This document shows positions 59,387 to 64,000 of a DNA stretch of 64,000 nucleotides, piece after piece (position 1 is the first letter of the stretch; each line of letters begins with the position of its first letter). A program made the translations under genes and the position numbers. The notes beneath the pieces are model-generated. The model was not told where the DNA came from. It saw only the letters and a list, made by a program, of their open reading frames with translations, and searched no databases. The DNA lies in NCBI RefSeq assembly GCF_947497125.1, contig NZ_CANMFI010000007.1, positions 62,001-126,000 on the forward strand, in the 5' to 3' direction. The DNA is from an uncultured Polaribacter sp. GTDB lineage: Bacteria > Bacteroidota > Bacteroidia > Flavobacteriales > Flavobacteriaceae.

Positions 59387-62300
59387 GTGGCTGAAACATC
59401 TACTTTTCAAGTTTACAATGCCTCTGCAGGCAGTGGTAAAACGTTTACCTTAGTTAAAGAATACTTAAAGGTGTTGTTGGCATCTGAAGATCTTTTTTTG
59501 TTTCAGAAAATCTTAGCAATTACATTTACAAACAAAGCTGCTGCAGAAATGAAAGAGCGTGTAATGCTTAATTTAGAAGAGTTTGCTTCTGGAGAAAACA
59601 ATGCTCTTTTACCTATAATTTTAAAGGAAATAGAAATAGATAAATCGCTTGTTAAGGTTAGAAGTCAGAAAATTTTAGAGGCAATTTTACAAAATTATTC
59701 CGCTTTTTCTATTACAACAATTGATAGCTTTACACATAAAATAATTAAAAATTTTGCATTCGATTTAGGGTTGTCTTTAAATTTTGAAGTAGAAATGGAT
59801 GCTGTTTCTCTTTTAAATGAAGCGGTAGATGTTTTGATTTCTAAAATTGGTACCGATACAAAATTAACCAATTTATTAATTGCTTATTCGTTAGATAAAA
59901 CAGATGATGATACTTCTTGGGATATTTCTAATGATTTAAGCGAATTTGCTCGGCTTTTATTAAACGAAGAAGATGCCCTTCGATTTAAAAATTTATCTGA
60001 TAAAAAATTAGAAGATTTTACACAATTAAAAACAACCTTACAAAATCAGCAAAAAGAACATTTAAAAGCATTGACAGAAATAGGTGCTTTAGGTTCAAAA
60101 CTTGTTGATGAGGCAGGTTTAGATTACAAAGATTTTTACTATTCATTATTGCCTAAACATTTTAGTTCTTTAGCATCAAACCCAGAAAAAACCAAGTTTT
60201 TCGAAGATAATAAGCTAAAGGAAAGGCTAGAAGAAGGAGTATATTATTCTAAAAACAAACCAGATAGCACAAAGGCTGCTATAGAGAGTATTGTGCCTCA
60301 ATTACTTGATTTGTATTATAAATCAGAATCTTTTTATCAGTTTTTTATTTTAAATAGATTGGCTTTAAAAAGTATGACTCCTTTATCTGTTTTAAATCAT
60401 ATAAATGGAGAGTTAACACAAATAAAAGAAGATAATAACATTCGTTTAAATGCAGAATTTAACCAGCTAATATCAGATCATATAAAAGACCAGCCAGCGC
60501 CTTTTATCTATGAAAGAATAGGGCAGCGTTTTCAATATTATTTTATTGATGAAATGCAAGATACTTCGCTTTTACAGTGGCAAAACTTAATTCCGTTAAT
60601 TACCAATGCATTGGCGCAAGAAAACAGTAACTTATTATTAGTAGGCGATGGTAAACAGGCAATTTACAGATGGCGCGGAGGTAAGGCCGAGCAATTTATC
60701 GGACTTGGTGCCGGCTCTGATAATCCTTTTCAGGTTCAAAAAACAATCAAAAGTCTAGAAACAAATTACAGAAGTTTTTCTGAGATTATTAAGTTTAACA
60801 ATTCCTTTTTTCAGCATGCAGCCGCATTTTTACAAAACAAGTCATATAGTAATTTATTTTTAGAGGGTAATAAGCAGTTAGAGAACGATCGTAAAGGAGG
60901 GTTTGTTTCTTTATCTTTCTTAGAAAAAGAAGAAGATAAGGAAATAGAAAAACAAAAGTATCCAAAGAAAGTATTCGAAAAGATAGTTGCCTTGCAAGAA
61001 CGCTTTTCATTAAACGAAATTTGTGTTTTAACACGAACCAGAAAAAGTGGTGTGTTGGTGGCAAATTACTTATCAGAAAACGGAATTGCTATTGTATCAT
61101 CAGAAACATTATTACTTCAAAATAGTGCTAAAGTTTCATTTATTATAAACGTTTTAAGTGTTTTAGAGAATCCGAATGACGAAGAAACACGCTTCGAAAT
61201 GCTGTATTTTTTACAAGAGCATTTAGGGGTGTCATTAACCAAACATCAATTTTTTAATGCTTTTTCGAAGGTAGATTTTCAGCCTCTTTTAAAGGACTTA
61301 CAGCAATATGACGTAACCTTTAATATAAGTGCTTATTTTGAGATGCCTTTTTACGAAAAAATTGAAGAAATTATTAGAGGTTTTCGATTAACTAATTCTT
61401 CGGATGCTTATCTCCAGTTTTTTTTAGATGTTGTTTTAGAGCAGCAAAGAAAAGGAACCGATGTAAGTGCTTTTTTAGATTTTTGGAATCTTAAAAAAGA
61501 ACAACTAAGTATTGTTGCTCCGCAAAGTGCCAATGCCGTTCAAATTATGACGGTTCATAAATCAAAGGGACTAGAGTTTCCGGTTGTTATTTTTCCGTTT
61601 GATGTAGATATTTATGGTCAAGTAAAACCAAAATCTTGGTTAGATGAATTACCTACCACTTACAATGGTTTTAAAGAGTTGTTGTTGGCAAACGGAAAAG
61701 ATTTAAGTAGGGTTAATCATAGAGGGTTAGAAATTTACAACCAACAAAGAGAGGCATTAGAATTAGATAATTTTAATCTTTTATACGTAACCTTAACTAG
61801 AGCGGTAGAAGAGTTACATGTAATTACAGAAAAAAGACTTAATGTTAAAGGTGTAGAGAATACTAATTATTATTCAGGTATTTTTATCAATTACCTTAAA
61901 GAAAAAAATCTTTGGAATGATGCTCGATTAACATATACTTTTGGTAATGAAAATCGAAATCGTGTTATAAAATCCGAAGCTATAACAGCAGAGGTGCATT
62001 CTAAATTTTTATCATCACCATGGCAGCAGCACAATATTGTTTTGTTAGCAGGTGCTTCTAAACTATGGAACACGGACCAAGGAGCAGCCATAGATTTCGG
62101 AAATTTATTGCATGCTATTTTTGCTAAAATAGAAACCAAAAATGATATTAAAAATTCTGTTAGGCAATATTATGAGCAAGGAGTGTTAACTAAAGATCAA
62201 GCAGCTTTTATTGAAAAAAGTGTTTTTAATGTGGTTACTCATAAAGATTTGGCGTCTTATTATTCTAGTAGTACAAAAACTTTAAATGAAAGAGAAATTT

Positions 62301-62512
62301 TAACAGAAGACCATCAGGTTATAATTCCAGATCGATTGGTTTTTACTTCTAGCGATACTGTTGTTATCATAGATTATAAAACAGGCTTGCCTTCAAAGGA
62401 ACACCATCAGCAATTATTAAAATATGAAAGAGCTATAAACACCATTGGTTATAGGGTAGACAAAAAGCTACTAGTTTATATTAATAACGAGATTGATGTG
62501 GTTGCAGTATAA
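59387..62512 (+). CDS. AddA-like UvrD-family helicase-nuclease
   Basis: This 1041-residue protein is a superfamily 1A helicase with Walker A ASAGSGKT (12-19), motif II YFIDEMQDTS near 385-394, motif III GDGKQAIYRWRGG near 420-432 and motif V TVHKSKGLEFPVVIFP near 722-737. A C-terminal PD-(D/E)xK nuclease has IIDYKTG near 994-1000. This is the plan of AddA/RecB, which process double-strand breaks for recombination. The partner AddB is not in the window. The start is a GTG, as no ATG fits before the Walker motif. Confidence 0.9.
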   Translation: MAETSTFQVYNASAGSGKTFTLVKEYLKVLLASEDLFLFQKILAITFTNKAAAEMKERVMLNLEEFASGENNALLPIILKEIEIDKSLVKVRSQKILEAILQNYSAFSITTIDSFTHKIIKNFAFDLGLSLNFEVEMDAVSLLNEAVDVLISKIGTDTKLTNLLIAYSLDKTDDDTSWDISNDLSEFARLLLNEEDALRFKNLSDKKLEDFTQLKTTLQNQQKEHLKALTEIGALGSKLVDEAGLDYKDFYYSLLPKHFSSLASNPEKTKFFEDNKLKERLEEGVYYSKNKPDSTKAAIESIVPQLLDLYYKSESFYQFFILNRLALKSMTPLSVLNHINGELTQIKEDNNIRLNAEFNQLISDHIKDQPAPFIYERIGQRFQYYFIDEMQDTSLLQWQNLIPLITNALAQENSNLLLVGDGKQAIYRWRGGKAEQFIGLGAGSDNPFQVQKTIKSLETNYRSFSEIIKFNNSFFQHAAAFLQNKSYSNLFLEGNKQLENDRKGGFVSLSFLEKEEDKEIEKQKYPKKVFEKIVALQERFSLNEICVLTRTRKSGVLVANYLSENGIAIVSSETLLLQNSAKVSFIINVLSVLENPNDEETRFEMLYFLQEHLGVSLTKHQFFNAFSKVDFQPLLKDLQQYDVTFNISAYFEMPFYEKIEEIIRGFRLTNSSDAYLQFFLDVVLEQQRKGTDVSAFLDFWNLKKEQLSIVAPQSANAVQIMTVHKSKGLEFPVVIFPFDVDIYGQVKPKSWLDELPTTYNGFKELLLANGKDLSRVNHRGLEIYNQQREALELDNFNLLYVTLTRAVEELHVITEKRLNVKGVENTNYYSGIFINYLKEKNLWNDARLTYTFGNENRNRVIKSEAITAEVHSKFLSSPWQQHNIVLLAGASKLWNTDQGAAIDFGNLLHAIFAKIETKNDIKNSVRQYYEQGVLTKDQAAFIEKSVFNVVTHKDLASYYSSSTKTLNEREILTEDHQVIIPDRLVFTSSDTVVIIDYKTGLPSKEHHQQLLKYERAINTIGYRVDKKLLVYINNEIDVVAV

Positions 62513-62559
62513 TCAAAAAAAATAATCTTTGTAACTTTACATTTTTAAATTCATAAAAA

Positions 62560-63753
62560 ATGTACGGTAAAATTAAAGATACTTTAAAAAACGAAATTCA
62601 AGATTTAAAAGACGCAGGCTTATTTAAGTCAGAGCGAATTATAACTTCATTTCAAGACGCAACAATAAAAATAAGTACAGGAGAAGAGGTGCTTAATTTT
62701 TGTAGTAACAATTATTTAGGTTTGTCTAATCATCCTGCAGTTATTCAGGCAGCAAAAGATACTTTAGATACTCACGGATTCGGTATGTCGTCTGTGCGTT
62801 TTATTTGCGGTACACAAGATATTCACAAATCATTAGAAAAAAAGATTGCAGATTTTTATACCACAGAAGACACTATTCTTTATGCTGCAGCTTTTGATGC
62901 CAACGGTGGTGTTTTCGAGCCTTTATTGACTGCTGAAGATGCTATTATTTCAGATAGTTTAAATCATGCTTCTATAATAGACGGAGTTCGCTTGTGTAAA
63001 GCAGCGCGTTATCGTTATGATAATAATGACATGGTTTCTTTAGAAAACCAGCTCAAAGAAGCAAATAAAAAAGAACATCGTTTTAAAATAATAGTAACAG
63101 ATGGTGTTTTTTCTATGGATGGTATTGTGGCAAAGCTAGATGAAATTTGTGATTTAGCCGATAAATATAATGCTTTAGTGATGGTAGATGAATGCCATGC
63201 GACTGGTTTTATTGGAAAAACAGGTAGAGGTACCGTTGAATTGAAAAATGTAATGGATCGGGTAGATATTGTTACCGGTACTTTAGGCAAGGCTTTGGGT
63301 GGTGCCATGGGAGGTTATACAACAGGCAAAAAAGAAATTATAGAGTTATTAAGACAACGATCTAGACCTTATCTGTTTTCAAACTCTTTAGCTCCAGCAA
63401 TTGTTGGCGCTTCATTAAAAGTGTTTGATTTAATTACAGAAAACACCTCTTTAAGAGATAGGTTAGAAGAGAATACTAATTATTTTAGATTAGAAATGGA
63501 AAAAGCAGGGTTCGATTTAGTGGGTGCAGATGCTGCCATTGTTCCGGTTATGTTATATGACGCAAAACTATCTCAAATAATGGCTAATAAATTGTTAGAA
63601 AAAGGGATTTATGTGATAGGGTTCTTTTTTCCGGTTGTGCCAAAGGGCAAAGCTAGGATACGAGTTCAGTTATCTGCAGCCCATACAAAAAAACATTTAG
63701 ATGCTGCAATTGCTGCATTTATAGCTGTAGGTAAAGAGTTAAACGTTATTTAG
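62560..63753 (+). CDS. kbl: Glycine C-acetyltransferase (2-amino-3-ketobutyrate CoA ligase)
   Basis: This 397-residue PLP enzyme of the alpha-oxoamine synthase family has the Schiff-base Lys244 in [15 protein letters not shown], the cofactor Asp/His in [13 protein letters not shown] near 207-219 and [11 protein letters not shown] near 49-59. Kbl splits aminoketobutyrate from threonine breakdown into glycine and acetyl-CoA. Its usual partner tdh is not adjacent. Relatives BioF and serine palmitoyltransferase share the fold, but length and the [14 protein letters not shown] segment favour Kbl. A near-consensus box lies about 28 bp upstream. Confidence 0.92.
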   Translation: MYGKIKDTLKNEIQDLKDAGLFKSERIITSFQDATIKISTGEEVLNFCSNNYLGLSNHPAVIQAAKDTLDTHGFGMSSVRFICGTQDIHKSLEKKIADFYTTEDTILYAAAFDANGGVFEPLLTAEDAIISDSLNHASIIDGVRLCKAARYRYDNNDMVSLENQLKEANKKEHRFKIIVTDGVFSMDGIVAKLDEICDLADKYNALVMVDECHATGFIGKTGRGTVELKNVMDRVDIVTGTLGKALGGAMGGYTTGKKEIIELLRQRSRPYLFSNSLAPAIVGASLKVFDLITENTSLRDRLEENTNYFRLEMEKAGFDLVGADAAIVPVMLYDAKLSQIMANKLLEKGIYVIGFFFPVVPKGKARIRVQLSAAHTKKHLDAAIAAFIAVGKELNVI

Positions 63754-63794
63754 AAATATTAAAAATACTTTTTTTTATGAATTTTTTTCATTTT

Positions 63795-63802
63795 TATCTT
63801 TG
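63795..63802 (+). promoter_or_regulatory. -7 promoter box for the OmpA-family gene
   Basis: TATCTTTG is a full match to TAnnTTTG, 64 bp before the ATG at 63867, giving a leader of about 60 nt. Confidence 0.55.
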
Positions 63803-63866
63803 TAGATACATTTTAAGAGTTTACTTTTGTCTATTATAAAAAAGAATTTAATTTAAAAATTTGATA

Positions 63867-64000
63867 ATGAAACAATTAAAATTAGCTGTGATCGCTTTAT
63901 TTACTATGGTGTCTTTTAGTAATTTAAGTGCACAAGATGAGAACAACCCTTGGGTAGTAGGTTTTGGTGTTAATGCTGTGGATATGTACGGTATAAACTC
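63867..64000 (+). CDS. OmpA-family outer-membrane protein, N-terminus only
   Basis: The window ends 44 codons into this gene. What is visible is a signal peptide (MKQLKLAVIALFTMVSF to about residue 24, ending SAQ) followed by DENNPWVVGFGVNAVDMYG. That is the typical start of the N-terminal beta-barrel of flavobacterial OmpA-like proteins, which end in a peptidoglycan-binding domain. The call relies on this start and on a well-placed promoter; the C-terminal domain cannot be checked here. Confidence 0.65.
   Translation, partial: MKQLKLAVIALFTMVSFSNLSAQDENNPWVVGFGVNAVDMYGIN

Noticed and set aside
1..64000. CRISPR arrays, tRNA or rRNA genes, insertion sequences, prophage or restriction systems
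   Set aside because: Gaps were read on both strands; no regular repeat-spacer pattern, tRNA cloverleaf, transposase, integrase or methylase gene was seen.

Overview
The window is an AT-rich chromosomal segment of a marine-type member of the Flavobacteriaceae (Bacteroidota), probably close to Polaribacter or Tenacibaculum. This rests on several points. One protein carries a type IX secretion sorting tail. There are SusC/BtuB-style TonB receptors and an alternative complex III (act) operon. A bacterial heptaprenylglyceryl/geranylgeranylglyceryl phosphate synthase is present, as are DUF4271 and DUF4296 proteins. Many genes are preceded by the Bacteroidota -7 promoter box TAnnTTTG rather than a Shine-Dalgarno/sigma-70 arrangement. 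No rRNA, tRNA, CRISPR array, insertion sequence or prophage was seen.

Layout. 0-8 kb: a Crp/Fnr regulator, hemD with a DUF4271 membrane protein, then divergently a polyprenol-phosphate mannosyltransferase, pyrC, a DUF4296 lipoprotein, an SDR and tyrS. 8-18 kb: a YHS-domain protein, an alpha/beta hydrolase and brnQ; a BtuB-like TonB receptor facing a MocR-type regulator with an eroded PLP site; umuC-umuD, tadA and dxs. 18-27 kb: a lipoprotein and a large T9SS-exported repeat protein, rseP, a SCO1-like copper protein, and the iron locus feoA-feoB with a 36-residue Cys-rich membrane protein. 27-38.5 kb: one long respiratory operon, actABCDEF followed by cytochrome oxidase subunits II and I, closed by a strong terminator. 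38.5-43.5 kb: ruvB, then SulP permease, ETHE1-like MBL/rhodanese, rhodanese lipoprotein and HMA protein, which looks like a sulfur/persulfide unit. 43.5-50.5 kb (minus strand): an unknown protein, a TonB receptor under a TPP riboswitch, an arfB/NadR-like kinase/pnuC overlapping operon, GGGP synthase and an Sfp-type phosphopantetheinyl transferase. 50.5-64 kb: ahcY, a parDE toxin-antitoxin pair, DUF1569, yifB/comM, ppc, tilS, an AddA-like helicase-nuclease, kbl, and the start of an OmpA-family gene cut by the window edge.

Most of the window is ordinary core genome. The points of interest lie between and around the core genes. A TPP riboswitch marks the 44-kb receptor as a thiamin-type importer next to a PnuC-family transporter and a NadR-like kinase. 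A MocR regulator lacking the expected PLP lysine faces a TonB receptor across a small promoter region with three GTCCG motifs. A perfect 17-bp palindrome sits inside the feoA promoter. A GTGA-N6-TCAC palindrome at the left edge is positioned like a class II activator site. Several promoters lie so close to the start codon that the mRNAs should be almost leaderless. Two families of degenerate, hairpin-forming intergenic repeats occupy the gaps between 46.9 and 52.1 kb.

Limits: family calls come from reading motifs and remembered family features, not from searches. Promoter and operator calls are single-site pattern matches. Substrate assignments for both TonB receptors, PnuC and SulP are inferences.
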